Part shown: positions 17,377 through 26,025 of the stretch, one piece after another
Position numbering within the stretch: position 1 is the stretch's first letter
Layout: each line of letters opens with the position of its first letter
Assembly: GCF_031951985.1 (NCBI RefSeq)
Contig: NZ_JAVLVU010000001.1
Coordinates: forward strand, 5,394,001 to 5,458,000
DNA: 64,000 nt
Direction of reading: 5' to 3'
Source of the DNA: Mucilaginibacter terrae
GTDB lineage: Bacteria; Bacteroidota; Bacteroidia; Sphingobacteriales; Sphingobacteriaceae
Position numbers and translations under genes: made by a program
Notes under the pieces: model-generated
Told to the model about the DNA's origin: nothing
What the model saw: only the letters and a program-made list of their open reading frames with translations
Database searches by the model: none

Positions 17377-18216
17377 TTAGCCTTGGTAGGCCATTGATTT
17401 ACTAAGTTCTTCGTTCAGGCGAAACTCTTTTTCCAGGGTTTCGAGTTTGTGCATGGCGCGGTCGTAAGCATCGCTTCCCAACAGCAGGTACAGCGGCGGG
17501 TTTTGCTCGTAAGCCAGTTCGATCATGGCTGCGGCCGCTTTTTCGGGGTCGCCGGCTTGTTTGCCATCCATTTGCAGGTAACGGGCGTGCACATCCCGCA
17601 CAGCGGTATACTCCTCAATAGGGTTTTTGGTAAGCACCAGCGAATCGGCGTTTAAAAAGCTGGTACGGAATGCCCCTGGTGCAACCACTGTTACTTTAAT
17701 ACCAAAGTCTTTAACGTCCTGCGCCAAAACTTCCGACAGGCCTATAACCGAAAACTTTGTAGCCGCATATATAGCCCAGCCCATTCCCGGCGCAATACCC
17801 GCAATTGACGATAGGTTAATAATATGGCCCGACTGCTGTTTACGCAGGTAAGGCATCACTTTACGAATTACATTAAGCGTACCAAATACGTTTACATCAA
17901 AGCTGTGGCGGGTTTCTTCGTCGGTTAATTCTTCAATGCTGCCGCCTATACCGTAACCGGCGTTGTTTACCACCACATCTATTTTGCCAAAGGTGGCATG
18001 GGTTTCGGTAATGGCCCGGTTTACACTTTCTTCGCTGGTTAGTTCAACCTGTAAAGGCAGGAAAAGGGCAGATGTAGAGTTAACGGCCTGTTTAAGTTCA
18101 TCTATATTTCGGGAGGTTGCCGCAACCGGCTGACCTTGTGCTAATAACTGCTTTACCAGGCTTAAACCAAAACCTTTAGAAGCACCTGTAATAAACCATA
18201 CTTTAGTTGTTTTCAT
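17377..18216 (-). CDS. SDR-family oxidoreductase (first of tandem pair)
   Basis: The 279-residue classical SDR has GASKGFG near residue 11, NNAGYG near 86, NLSSIAG near 138 and the YAATK active site near 152. It belongs to the same subfamily as its downstream neighbour and as the SDR at 27363-28244. Upstream it has a TACCTTTG box (18248-18255) and two 21-base-spaced TTGC-AATTCAA half-sites (18277-18316). The same arrangement stands before the AraC gene at 18683-19588, so the gene is very likely a target of that regulator. The substrate is unknown. Confidence 0.9.
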   Translation of the reverse strand: MKTTKVWFITGASKGFGLSLVKQLLAQGQPVAATSRNIDELKQAVNSTSALFLPLQVELTSEESVNRAITETHATFGKIDVVVNNAGYGIGGSIEELTDEETRHSFDVNVFGTLNVIRKVMPYLRKQQSGHIINLSSIAGIAPGMGWAIYAATKFSVIGLSEVLAQDVKDFGIKVTVVAPGAFRTSFLNADSLVLTKNPIEEYTAVRDVHARYLQMDGKQAGDPEKAAAAMIELAYEQNPPLYLLLGSDAYDRAMHKLETLEKEFRLNEELSKSMAYQG

Positions 18217-18247
18217 AGCCTTTGTTAATTGTTTGTTTTTGATAATA

Positions 18248-18255
18248 CAAAGGTA
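18248..18255 (-). promoter_or_regulatory. -7 box TACCTTTG for the SDR operon
   Basis: Exact TAnnTTTG match on the minus strand, about 32 bases before ATG 18216. It lies 22 bases from the first operator half-site, the same distance as at the AraC promoter. Confidence 0.6.
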
Positions 18256-18276
18256 ATATGGCGAGGAGGCAACCGT

Positions 18277-18316
18277 TTGCAGAATTCAACCCAATGATTG
18301 CGAAATTCAAACAATG
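18277..18316 (-). promoter_or_regulatory. AraC operator: two direct half-sites before the SDR operon
   Basis: TTGCAGAATTCAA begins at 18277 and TTGCGAAATTCAAACA at 18298, 21 bases apart (two helical turns). The array matches the array at 19638-19676 in sequence, spacing and distance to the -7 box. It is probably bound by the AraC protein encoded at 18683-19588. Confidence 0.65.
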
Positions 18317-18645
18317 TTAAAACAACCTTGGCAAAAAGCACTTAAAACCTGCCGTGGAATAACAAAGAACTATGGGGTAATTTTGTGGTTTTGCGAGGTT
18401 TTGCGAATAAGTACGGGGAGTTTGCGCTTAAAGAGAGCTGTACTATATAACTTATTCAATGCAAGGGGATAGCGTGCGTGGCACCAGGTAAAATATTTTT
18501 TTGATGCTGAAAGTACTTCTTTTTAAGTAGGGTAAAAATACCGTTGGCTTGGTAGGTTAAAGAGCCTAAAAGTAATGCTCATGCTGTAACACTGCTCGGG
18601 CTATTTCCAATGAGCGGGAAGGTATAAAACGGAAAGTAACTAAAT

Positions 18646-18685
18646 ACCCTCTCCGCCTCGGGTGGAGAGGGTTAGGGTGGGGTTA
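18646..18685. repeat. Family B repeat with hairpin at the AraC 3' end
   Basis: CCCTCTCC (18647-18654) pairs with GGAGAGGG (18664-18671) and is followed by TTAGGGTGGGGTT. The AraC stop codon (18683-18685) is part of the element. It resembles the 11648-11749 copy. Confidence 0.6.
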
Positions 18686-19588
18686 TGCCGCCAATCTAAA
18701 CTTAGATGGCGTAATTTGTGTTTGCTTTTTAAAGAAGTTGTTGAAATGTGCAGGTTCTTCAAAACCAAGGCAATAGCCAATTTCTGATACGTTCCAGTTG
18801 GTGTGGCGTAGTAGTGATTTTGCCTCGCTGGTAATGCGCTCGGCAATCAAATCGGTGGTGGTTTTGCCGGTGGTTTCCTTAATGGCGCGGTTAAGGTGGT
18901 TTACATGTACCGATAGCTGCGAGGCAAAGTCTTTAGCCGACCGCATGGTAAATCGTTGCGACGGCGTTTCGATAGGAAACTGGCGTTCAAGTAGTTCGGT
19001 AAACACCGCCGTAATACGTGATTTGGCATCCGGGTGCTGGTACAAACTTTCCTGCGGACGGGTCTTTAGCGCAAAGTGAGTAAGTTCCGTAAGGTAGTTG
19101 CGTATCAAATCATACTTAAAGGCATAGTCGGAGTTTATTTCCTCAAGCATTTTTTTAAATATGTCGCCGGCTTGCATAAACTGCTCTTCGGTAAGTATAT
19201 AGGCCGGTTTACCTCCAGGGGCATACATAGGTAGATCGCTCAGCGCCCCGCGCAATTTATCGGCAAAAAACGATTTGGAAAATATGCAGAAGTAGCCTGT
19301 ATGCTCATCAGACAGGCTTTCAACCGTATAAGGAACCTGCGGGTTGAAAAATATTAAGGTATAACCATTTACCTCAATGCTTTTATCAGCATAATGGAAG
19401 CGGTTGTGCCCTTTAGCAAGGCTTACTTTATAAAAATCCCGGCGAGCGTATACTATAGGTTTGGCATCGGGTTTATAGCAATCCTCTGTTTTAAAAACAT
19501 TAAAGTGGCCAATGTCCTGTTGCAGGTTTTGCGGCAAGTAGTTAAATTTTTGGCTGTAAAAATCTTCTAAAGTTTCGGCCTTGCTCAT
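18683..19588 (-). CDS. AraC-family regulator, likely controlling the SDR pair and itself
   Basis: The 301-residue protein has an N-terminal cupin-like effector domain (RRDFYKVSLAKGHNRFHYAD near 49-68, TLIFFNPQVPY near 77) and a C-terminal AraC DNA-binding domain. The two helix-turn-helices are around SAKDFASQLSVHVNHLNRAI and WNVSEIGYCLGFEEPAHFNN. It ends FKKQTQITPSKFRLAA. A TAACTTTG promoter box (19609-19616) and two 21-base-spaced half-sites (19638-19676) stand upstream. The same array precedes the SDR operon, so autoregulation and control of the SDRs are likely. The effector is unknown. Confidence 0.9.
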   Translation of the reverse strand: MSKAETLEDFYSQKFNYLPQNLQQDIGHFNVFKTEDCYKPDAKPIVYARRDFYKVSLAKGHNRFHYADKSIEVNGYTLIFFNPQVPYTVESLSDEHTGYFCIFSKSFFADKLRGALSDLPMYAPGGKPAYILTEEQFMQAGDIFKKMLEEINSDYAFKYDLIRNYLTELTHFALKTRPQESLYQHPDAKSRITAVFTELLERQFPIETPSQRFTMRSAKDFASQLSVHVNHLNRAIKETTGKTTTDLIAERITSEAKSLLRHTNWNVSEIGYCLGFEEPAHFNNFFKKQTQITPSKFRLAA

Positions 19589-19608
19589 GGTGGTGAATTT
19601 TTATACAT

Positions 19609-19616
19609 CAAAGTTA
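19609..19616 (-). promoter_or_regulatory. -7 box TAACTTTG for the AraC gene
   Basis: Exact TAnnTTTG match, about 20 bases before ATG 19588. A minus-strand TTG (19635-19637) lies 18 bases upstream as a possible -33 element. The operator begins 22 bases upstream. Confidence 0.6.
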
Positions 19617-19637
19617 ACCGTTACAAATTTCAAGCAA

Positions 19638-19676
19638 TTGCAATTTGCAAACAATTAATTGCAAAATTCAAACATG
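19638..19676 (-). promoter_or_regulatory. AraC operator: two direct half-sites before its own gene
   Basis: TTGCAATTTGCAAACAAT begins at 19638 and TTGCAAAATTCAAACATG at 19659, 21 bases apart. It has the same architecture as 18277-18316. A weaker third match begins at 19621. Confidence 0.65.
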
Positions 19677-19699
19677 AGTACTTTGAAAGGTGTGATTTT

Positions 19700-19707
19700 T
19701 ATATTTG
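19700..19707 (+). promoter_or_regulatory. -7 box TATATTTG for the TPR kinase
   Basis: Exact TAnnTTTG match. A TTTG lies 14 bases upstream, closer than the usual spacing. The leader to ATG 19826 would be about 115 bases. Confidence 0.4.
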
Positions 19708-19825
19708 TGTTTACCTGAAAACTCCTCGTATATCCGCAAAATCTTATTGAAATACCCCGAAAATACTTTTTTAGTTATATTTAGAAAAAATTATAAGCCC
19801 AACTATTGCAACTCAATAATTGTTA

Positions 19826-21841
19826 ATGAAGTTTTTGTTTTCTTTACGACCGGGGTTTGTAGTTCTAACCTTATCTGTAATTTTTTTCATTTCATGCAGG
19901 CAAACTCCTCAAGGAGCTGATGCTGACATTCAGGATCAGTTGAGATTAGCAGAAAACTTGCCGGGCACTGTCAATAGAGACAGTGTTTTAAAGCTTATAA
20001 AAGGTTTAAAACCTAAAATTAAGAATGAAGATCCGGTAATTGCAGATTACTATTGCCTGCTATCGCAAGTTGAGGACGACAATAATTTAAAGTGTAAGTA
20101 CGCTGATAGTGCTTTAGCTTTTTTTTCAACTCAGCAGCGCAGAAAAGAGTTTCCTAATCACTATTACAAGGCACTGTTGTGCCGCGGCGAAATAAGTGTA
20201 TACCTAAAACAGTATACCACCGCACTTAAATATTTTTATCAGGCCCGGCAAACTTTAAACAATGGTAATTGCAAAGATGGTTTCCTCTCGGTACGCATGG
20301 CCAGTATTTATTACAATCAAAAAAACTATAAAGCGGCAGCTAAATTATGGGCCGAAAATTATAATCTCATCAAATCCTGCGTAGCTAACTATCCGTTTCA
20401 AAAACAGTTTTACACGCTGCAAAGTGTGCTCAACAGTGCAGGTGTATCTTATCAACGTGCCGGAATTTATGATAGTGCCAGGTATTATTATATAAAGGAT
20501 GTTGAACTAATTAATGAAGCTCAAAAGAGAGGGATTGATGTAAATTCGGCAAGTACGGTATTATACGATAACTTGGGCGGATTAAACTTGACGCAACATC
20601 ATATAGATTCTGCCCGCAAATATCTACTTAAAAGTATATCATATACTCAAAACGAGCAGGACGGTATCAAAATACCGCCTTATCTTAAACTGGCCGATCT
20701 CTATACCCAAACCGGGGAATATCCAAATGCTAAGGCCGCGTTTAACCAAAGCAGGTTGCGTCTCGAGCGTTTTGCAGACCAAAATCTCGACTTAGAGGTG
20801 CTGTGGAATAAATTGTATGCTAAGTTTTTGTTTAAGCAAGGCTTGGTGCTTCAAGCATACCGTTATCAGGAAACTTACATTCGTTTAAAAGATTCGCTCG
20901 ACAATGTAAGCATGTCTTTAAACAGGCTTGATATTAAACGGGAGCTTAATTCATTTGGGCAGCAAAGAGCGGTTACTAAACTGGAGAATGACAATCAAAT
21001 AAAGAGAGTGTTTTTGGCAGGAAGTATGATCATTGCTTTGCTGGCCTTAATAATTATTTTTTTAGTTTATCGCAACCTTAAACGTAGCCGGAAGCTGCAC
21101 CAAAGTTCGCTTACGCAAAACCAGCAGTTAGCACAAGCGCTTGCAGAGTTAGAACACGCCAATCAAAACTACATTCGTATAATGCGGGTTATGGCGCACG
21201 ACCTGCGCAACCCGATTTGGGGCATGACGGGCTTGGCTGCCGTGTTGCTGGACGAGGAAGAAGTTTCGGAGGAAAATCGTCACCTGCTGCAATTAATTGA
21301 ATCGACCGGGATTACTACCATGGAGATGATCAATGAGCTGCTGAAATCGGGCCTGGCAAACGAAAATGAAGTTTTGGAAACAGAATCGGTTGATTTAAGA
21401 AAATTAGTATACGATTCGGTTGAGCTTTTGCAGTTCAAGGCCAAAGAAAAAAATCAGCTAATTATTTTTGAAAGTGCCGATCCGAATATTATGGGCCGGG
21501 TTAATCATGAAAAAATATGGCGGGTTTTAAACAACCTAATTGTAAATGCCATTAAGTTCAGTCGTCCAAATGCCGAAATTAAAGTTGGAATTAAGCATGA
21601 CGATAGCCATATCATCATATTTGTTGCCGATAATGGCATTGGCATATCCGAGAAAGATAAAGACAGCGTATTTGAGATGTTTACTCCCGCTAAAAGGGTA
21701 GGCACCGGCGGCGAACAGCCTTTTGGCTTAGGCTTATCAATATCAAAAAGTATCATTGAAAAACACAATGGCAAAATATGGTTTGAGAGCACACCCGGCT
21801 TAGGGACCACGTTTTATATTCAATTGCCGTATAGCGGTTAA
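19826..21841 (+). CDS. TPR-repeat sensor histidine kinase, lipoprotein
   Basis: Starts at ATG 19826 or, six bases earlier, 19820. The N-terminus is a lipoprotein signal peptide with lipobox IFFISC. A periplasmic TPR region covers about residues 30-390, with a coiled stretch near 375-390. One membrane segment follows (LAGSMIIALLALIIIFLVY). The kinase core has phospho-acceptor His458 in VMAHDLRNPIWGM, N box NLIVNAIKFS and G boxes DNGIGIS and FGLGLSISKSI. TPR kinases of this layout are common in Bacteroidota and sense unknown periplasmic cues. No response regulator is adjacent. Its stop overlaps the convergent gene's stop by 4 bases. Confidence 0.9.
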   Translation: MKFLFSLRPGFVVLTLSVIFFISCRQTPQGADADIQDQLRLAENLPGTVNRDSVLKLIKGLKPKIKNEDPVIADYYCLLSQVEDDNNLKCKYADSALAFFSTQQRRKEFPNHYYKALLCRGEISVYLKQYTTALKYFYQARQTLNNGNCKDGFLSVRMASIYYNQKNYKAAAKLWAENYNLIKSCVANYPFQKQFYTLQSVLNSAGVSYQRAGIYDSARYYYIKDVELINEAQKRGIDVNSASTVLYDNLGGLNLTQHHIDSARKYLLKSISYTQNEQDGIKIPPYLKLADLYTQTGEYPNAKAAFNQSRLRLERFADQNLDLEVLWNKLYAKFLFKQGLVLQAYRYQETYIRLKDSLDNVSMSLNRLDIKRELNSFGQQRAVTKLENDNQIKRVFLAGSMIIALLALIIIFLVYRNLKRSRKLHQSSLTQNQQLAQALAELEHANQNYIRIMRVMAHDLRNPIWGMTGLAAVLLDEEEVSEENRHLLQLIESTGITTMEMINELLKSGLANENEVLETESVDLRKLVYDSVELLQFKAKEKNQLIIFESADPNIMGRVNHEKIWRVLNNLIVNAIKFSRPNAEIKVGIKHDDSHIIIFVADNGIGISEKDKDSVFEMFTPAKRVGTGGEQPFGLGLSISKSIIEKHNGKIWFESTPGLGTTFYIQLPYSG

Positions 21842-22362
21842 AACGCAATACCGAACTGAAAGCCAATAGTAAAAGAGGTGGGTCTATCATTCCCAAAACG
21901 AAGTGGGAGCGGAATAGCTGCAAAATAGCTGGTGTTTTTATTTTTGATGAGCGTTTTATTTAATACAGGTGTTAGTCCGTACCGGCCAGAGGTTTCAAAA
22001 GCGGCTCTGCCGGCAAAGGTATACCCCTTGCCCAAGGCTAACAATATCCCCGGGTGAAATAAAAAATTATTCATCTTACTCGTGCCGTTTTCTGCCCGGA
22101 TAATGGGCACCATCTCCATCGAAAAACCTACTCCGGCGCTTTTCCAGATATTAATACCGGTGGGCATGCCAACTGTATAGCTGCCATTAAAATTAGTGTG
22201 GCTGCCGTTAGTGTCAAAAGTCACAATAGGGTGCAGTACTCCTACATAGCCTGTTATTTTGGGGTAAGTAACCAAAGTGTTTGTTTGTGCTTTTAGCTGC
22301 GCAGCAAATAAGCCAGTTAAAATGGTAGTACCTAAGGCGATCATGTAAAGTTTAAAATTCAT
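21838..22362 (-). CDS. Exported beta-barrel-like hypothetical protein
   Basis: The 174-residue protein has a signal peptide (MIALGTTILTGLFAAQLKAQ). The mature part alternates short beta strands (TFAGRAAFETSGRYGLTPVL, PTSFTIGFQFGIAF) and ends in phenylalanine, as outer-membrane barrels do. It is small for a classical porin and could be a short eight-strand barrel or a periplasmic protein. No named family was recognised. An inverted repeat CATAGCAT/ATGCTATG (22360-22389) spans its start codon. It is convergent with the TPR kinase and overlaps it by 4 bases. Confidence 0.7.
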   Translation of the reverse strand: MNFKLYMIALGTTILTGLFAAQLKAQTNTLVTYPKITGYVGVLHPIVTFDTNGSHTNFNGSYTVGMPTGINIWKSAGVGFSMEMVPIIRAENGTSKMNNFLFHPGILLALGKGYTFAGRAAFETSGRYGLTPVLNKTLIKNKNTSYFAAIPLPLRFGNDRPTSFTIGFQFGIAF

Positions 22363-22418
22363 AGCATATGTTTATGATGCAATGCTATGAACTGCGGTAA
22401 AGTAAAAATAGAACCGTT

Positions 22419-23276
22419 TTAACCTTTGGTATCTGTTTTACTTTTTTTGAGCATTTTACGGTATATAGAGGGGCTTTGTCCAGTATATTTCTTAAAAATT
22501 CGCGTAAAATGGCTTTGGTCTGAAAAGCCTGTTAGGTAGGCTATCTCTGATAACGAGTAGGAGGTAGATTGTAAAAAGGATATGGCTTTTTCTATACGCA
22601 TCTTACGTACATAGTCGCCAAAGGTTTGGTTGTCAAAGTATTTGGAAAACTCGCGAGACAGGTAAGCCGGGTGAACGTTGAGTTGGTTCGATACATCGGA
22701 CAGGCTCAGGGTAAGGTTAATGTCGAGCTGGTCTTGTATAAAATCTTTTATTTCGGTTACCCAGCCGGGTACTTTGGCGGCTTTTTGTTCTTTAAGATAA
22801 TTGTTATAAACGTTAAGTAACAACTGGTCGATAGGGTTATTGGTATGCCGTACGCCTTGCAAATGTTTGGCCCAGCTATATAAGGCATCGTAAATAATCA
22901 TGCCTTGGGTCAATAGTCCATGGTCGTTTTTGATGTTATAAGCAAGCCCGGCCGATATAGCCCATAGCCCTGCGGCTTGTGGTGCCAAATGATGAGCATC
23001 AGTATCGGCACCGCGTATAATAGCGGCCATTATTCTCAAGGCCTCATCTTTCAAATTATACTTTTGTATAACAGCATCAAATGTACACAGGTCGTTATGG
23101 TGTGATAACTCAACATCAGGCACATCAAACGGTGTAGCATCAAGTTCCACAGCTTTTTGCTTCACCTCCCGCGCCGGTACGTAAATAAATTCGGCATCAA
23201 CATCTACAAACCTTTTAATAAGCCACGGTGTGGCAATGCGGTCAATTTTGGGGTATTCGCGGGTTATCCATTTCAT
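22419..23276 (-). CDS. ChrB C-terminal domain fused to AraC DNA-binding domain
   Basis: ATG 23276 is chosen (285 residues) over the TTG at 23285. Residues 1-135 match the ChrB C-terminal domain (chromate resistance exported protein family): KWITREYPKIDRIATPWLIK, FIYVPAREV, VELSHHNDLCTFDAVI, IRGADTDAHHLAPQAAGLWA. Residues 165-285 are an AraC helix-turn-helix domain (LSLSDVSNQLNVHPAYLSRE, YSLSEIAYLTGFSDQSHFTR). A near-consensus CATATTTG stands 6 bases before the ATG. ChrB is linked to chromate resistance regulation. Here the domain is attached to a DNA-binding module, and no chrA is nearby. The likely role is a transcription factor using the ChrB fold as sensor. Confidence 0.85.
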   Translation of the reverse strand: MKWITREYPKIDRIATPWLIKRFVDVDAEFIYVPAREVKQKAVELDATPFDVPDVELSHHNDLCTFDAVIQKYNLKDEALRIMAAIIRGADTDAHHLAPQAAGLWAISAGLAYNIKNDHGLLTQGMIIYDALYSWAKHLQGVRHTNNPIDQLLLNVYNNYLKEQKAAKVPGWVTEIKDFIQDQLDINLTLSLSDVSNQLNVHPAYLSREFSKYFDNQTFGDYVRKMRIEKAISFLQSTSYSLSEIAYLTGFSDQSHFTRIFKKYTGQSPSIYRKMLKKSKTDTKG

Positions 23277-23416
23277 GAGTTGCAAATATGAATAAAATGC
23301 TGGTTCCGCATTTGCATTTATCTGTTTGGGATAACATATTGGGGTGTTGGGATAATGATTTTTACTGTTTTCATAACAAAAGACATTTTTAAATCATAAT
23401 TAAAACATACCTAAAA

Positions 23417-24502
23417 ATGAAACGCATAATATTTATCTTCTGGCTTATAGTTATTCAATCGGCAGCACTATTTGCCCAAAGTATTGATGCCTCCTTATGT
23501 GACCGATATTTTGAAATTACCGACAAATTGCGCAAAGGTGATAGTCTAAGTCGAGACACCTGGAACACGTTTTTGCAGGATAAATCCATACAAACCTATA
23601 TGGCCGACCAGGGGGTAGACCAATCCTATTATGAAGCTTACCGTAAAAACATGCAGATAGTTTACATGCCTCAAAAAGATGCGATACTGCAACGCCGCCT
23701 AAAAGATTCATTAAACTATTGGCTTACTTACACCATTTATCAATACAAAAAGCACGAGGATGGTATGAAAGCTTATCTGCAAAAAATAACTGCCGACCCG
23801 CAAGCTTATTTTAATGTGCTTTATAAGTATGCATATACAGCTTTACCCAAACGTGCTCATATCAAACTACCGCAATACATATTTACCATAATACCTATAC
23901 ATAACGATGCACATGCGCAAAACAACTGGATTATTTACACACTGATGTGTGCGTATTTTAATGATAGCAACAAGTTGGGGGCCTTAGGCGGCCACGAGTT
24001 GCACCATGCGCTACAACCTGTACCAGATTTAAAACCCGACCACCGCGATGAAAGCGCAACACGGGTAATGTATGCTATTTTGAACGAAGGAAGTGCCGAC
24101 ATGGTAGACAAGAAATACATGACCGATACCGCAAAGACTTTATTGCCTTTTCAACGTTACTTTGAAGAATTTTACAACGAAGCTAAACCGGTGATGCCGC
24201 ACCTCGACTCGATGCTGCAGCTTAATGCCAAAATGGATACGGTAATTAAGTTCAGGAATTATTTGAAAGGAACTGCGTACACCAGCGGCCATGTGCCGGG
24301 TACTTATATGGCTTATTATATAGAAAAGAACGGTTTGAAAGGCAAGTTGCTGAAACGTATTGAAGACCCATATTACTTTTTTATGGTGTACAATGAGGCC
24401 GCAAAAAAAGACAAGTCCAAGCCCTACGTGTTTTCAAAAGAAGCGATGGATTATATTGAATTACTGCACAAAAAATATATGCAGCAGGTTAAACATACTT
24501 AG
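23417..24502 (+). CDS. Exported putative zinc-dependent peptidase (HExxH)
   Basis: The 361-residue protein has a signal peptide (FIFWLIVIQSAALFAQ). Its centre carries GALGGHELHHALQPV, an HExxH zinc motif, followed about 35 residues later by YAILNEGSADMVDKKY. That second segment provides a glutamate of the gluzincin type (NExxxD). This matches the DUF5700-type group of putative zinc peptidases in Bacteroidota, a moderate-confidence assignment. The peptidase would act in the periplasm or outside the cell. The gene is monocistronic: a terminator follows and a divergent regulator precedes. The substrate is unknown. Confidence 0.75.
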   Translation: MKRIIFIFWLIVIQSAALFAQSIDASLCDRYFEITDKLRKGDSLSRDTWNTFLQDKSIQTYMADQGVDQSYYEAYRKNMQIVYMPQKDAILQRRLKDSLNYWLTYTIYQYKKHEDGMKAYLQKITADPQAYFNVLYKYAYTALPKRAHIKLPQYIFTIIPIHNDAHAQNNWIIYTLMCAYFNDSNKLGALGGHELHHALQPVPDLKPDHRDESATRVMYAILNEGSADMVDKKYMTDTAKTLLPFQRYFEEFYNEAKPVMPHLDSMLQLNAKMDTVIKFRNYLKGTAYTSGHVPGTYMAYYIEKNGLKGKLLKRIEDPYYFFMVYNEAAKKDKSKPYVFSKEAMDYIELLHKKYMQQVKHT

Positions 24503-24527
24503 ATTATTGCGAATCCTGATTTTACTA

Positions 24528-24566
24528 AAAAGGCTGTTTCAAATTAATTGAAACAGCCTTTTCGTT
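24528..24566. terminator. Bidirectional terminator
   Basis: Perfect 15-base arms AAAAGGCTGTTTCAA (24528-24542) and TTGAAACAGCCTTTT (24548-24562) with a 5-base loop. It lies between the convergent peptidase and Old Yellow Enzyme genes. Confidence 0.85.
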
Positions 24567-24579
24567 AAGTGGTAATATA

Positions 24580-25687
24580 TTAAGCTAACACCAACTCAGC
24601 TAAAGCTTCTTTACTAAAGCCTTTTAGTTCATCGGTGCGCTCTTCGCGTATTTTTTTTACCCATTGCGGATCTGATAACAGCGGGCGGCCAACGGCTACA
24701 AGGTCAAAATCGCCACGGTCCATGCGGCGCAGCAGTTCATCTAACGAGCTTGGTTGTGAGCTTTCGCCGGCAAAGGCTGCCAAAAATTCGCCGGTTAAAC
24801 CAACCGAACCCACTGTAATGGTAGCTTTGCCGGTCAGTTTTTTAGCCCAACCTGCAAAGTTAAGGTCGCTGCCTTCAAACTCAGGTTCCCAAAAACGGCG
24901 TTGCGAGCAATGGAAAATGTCAACCCCGGCATCAGCCAGCGGGTTCAACCAGGCTTCCATTTCTTGTGGTGTACCGGCCAGTTTAAAATCATAAGCCGAT
25001 GGTTTCCATTGCGACAGGGCGCAGTATCACTGCAAAATCTTCGCCCACTTGCTTACGCACTTCTTTAACCACCTCAATGGCAAAGCGGCTACGCTCGGGC
25101 AGTGTTTTTCCACCCCAGGCATCATTACGATTGTTGGTGCCTTCCCAAAAAAACTGGTCAATCAGGTATCCGTGTGCACCATGCAGCTCAACGGTGTCAA
25201 AACCTAAACGTTTAGCATCGGCAGCGGCACGGCCAAAGGCGGCAATGGTATCTGCAATATCACTCTCGGTCATGGCGCGGCCGTTTTCGAGATTAGGGTT
25301 GTTTAAGCTTGATGGGCCTTCGAAAGGTACTGGCGGCACCCAGCCCGATGCATGGTTATACATTACACCCATGTGCCAAATTTGTGGGCCCATAGCGCCG
25401 CCCGCAGCATGCACGCCGTTAACCACATTTTGCCAACCGGCCAAAGCCTCGTTACCATAAAAGTGAGGAACGTTGGCATCGTTTGATGATGAAGGACGGT
25501 CGATTACAGTACCCTCTGAAAGGATAAGGCCAACCTCACCCTCGGCGCGTTTGCTGTAATAAGCAGCCACATTATCGGTTGGCACGCCATCGGGCGAAAA
25601 TGAACGCGTCATGGGAGCCATTACAATGCGGTTTCGTATGTTCAATGATTTCAGGTTGAACGGCCTGAATAAGCTATCGGTATTCAT
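24580..25687 (-). pseudogene. Old Yellow Enzyme family oxidoreductase, frameshifted
   Basis: The N-terminal frame (25687 to 24989) gives an NADH:flavin oxidoreductase: LFRPFNLKSLNIRNRIVMAP, LILSEGTVID, FDTVELHGAHGYLIDQFF. It then stops shortly after FAVILR. The barrel continues in another frame to 24580: LSQWKPSAYDFKLAGTPQEM, DIFHCSQRRFWEPEFEG, DFDLVAVGRPLLSDP. Removing one C (the GGG at 25017-25019 on the plus strand) joins CTGCGC to CTGTCGCAATGG and restores about 368 residues, normal for the family. These flavoenzymes reduce activated alkenes. The gene lies 26 bases after an ArsR regulator. It is a genuine disruption or a one-base sequence error. Confidence 0.85.
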
Positions 25688-25713
25688 AATATATTAAATG
25701 GGGTATATAGATG

Positions 25714-26013
25714 TTAAATTTCGTTATCAAAAAACTGGCTCAAGGCAGCAAAAGCTTCCTCATTGCGGCGGTAATAGGTCCATTGCCCGGCACGGGTGGC
25801 GGTAATAAGTCCCGCACGTTGCAGGGTAGACAGGTATTCAGATACTGTTGATTGCGTAACACCCGCCTTAGCCTGTATTTGCCCCACACAAACCCCATGC
25901 TCATAGCCATTGTGTGCCTGGTCCGGAAAGCTCATTTCAGGGGTTTTGAGCCATTGTAAAATTTGTAACCGGGTTTTGTTTGAAAGCGCTTTAAAAATTT
26001 CTACCTGATTCAT
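25714..26013 (-). CDS. ArsR-family winged-helix repressor
   Basis: ATG 26013 is chosen (99 residues). The longer frame to 26049 would run across its own promoter. The fold is ArsR-type: FKALSNKTRLQILQWL at the start, recognition helix KAGVTQSTVSEYLSTLQRAG near 50-69, and wing LITATRAGQWTYYRRNEE. No CXC metal-binding motif is seen, and the region before the recognition helix has a single cysteine (GVCVGQ). It therefore probably responds to something other than arsenite, such as a reactive small molecule handled by the Old Yellow Enzyme in the same operon. A palindrome overlapping its promoter is the likely operator. Confidence 0.88.
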   Translation of the reverse strand: MNQVEIFKALSNKTRLQILQWLKTPEMSFPDQAHNGYEHGVCVGQIQAKAGVTQSTVSEYLSTLQRAGLITATRAGQWTYYRRNEEAFAALSQFFDNEI

Positions 26014-26017
26014 AGTG

Positions 26018-26025
26018 CAAATATA
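26018..26025 (-). promoter_or_regulatory. -7 box TATATTTG, 4 bases before the ArsR ATG
   Basis: Exact TAnnTTTG on the minus strand, with a TTG 21 bases upstream (26047-26049). Four bases separate the box from ATG 26013, so the mRNA is probably leaderless. Confidence 0.65.

Larger units (their letters stand above)
18217..18682. other. 466-base intergenic region upstream of the SDR pair
   Basis: The first 100 bases hold the promoter and operator of the SDR operon. The final 40 bases hold a family B hairpin serving the AraC gene. Between 18320 and 18640 no gene, strong hairpin or repeat was recognised. Confidence 0.6.

Noticed and set aside
18640..18846. 68-residue minus-strand frame at the AraC 3' end
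   Set aside because: Out-of-frame reading of the AraC C-terminus and the family B repeat.
24999..25460. 153-residue plus-strand frame opposite the Old Yellow Enzyme gene
   Set aside because: Mirror of a conserved coding strand, no promoter or family match.
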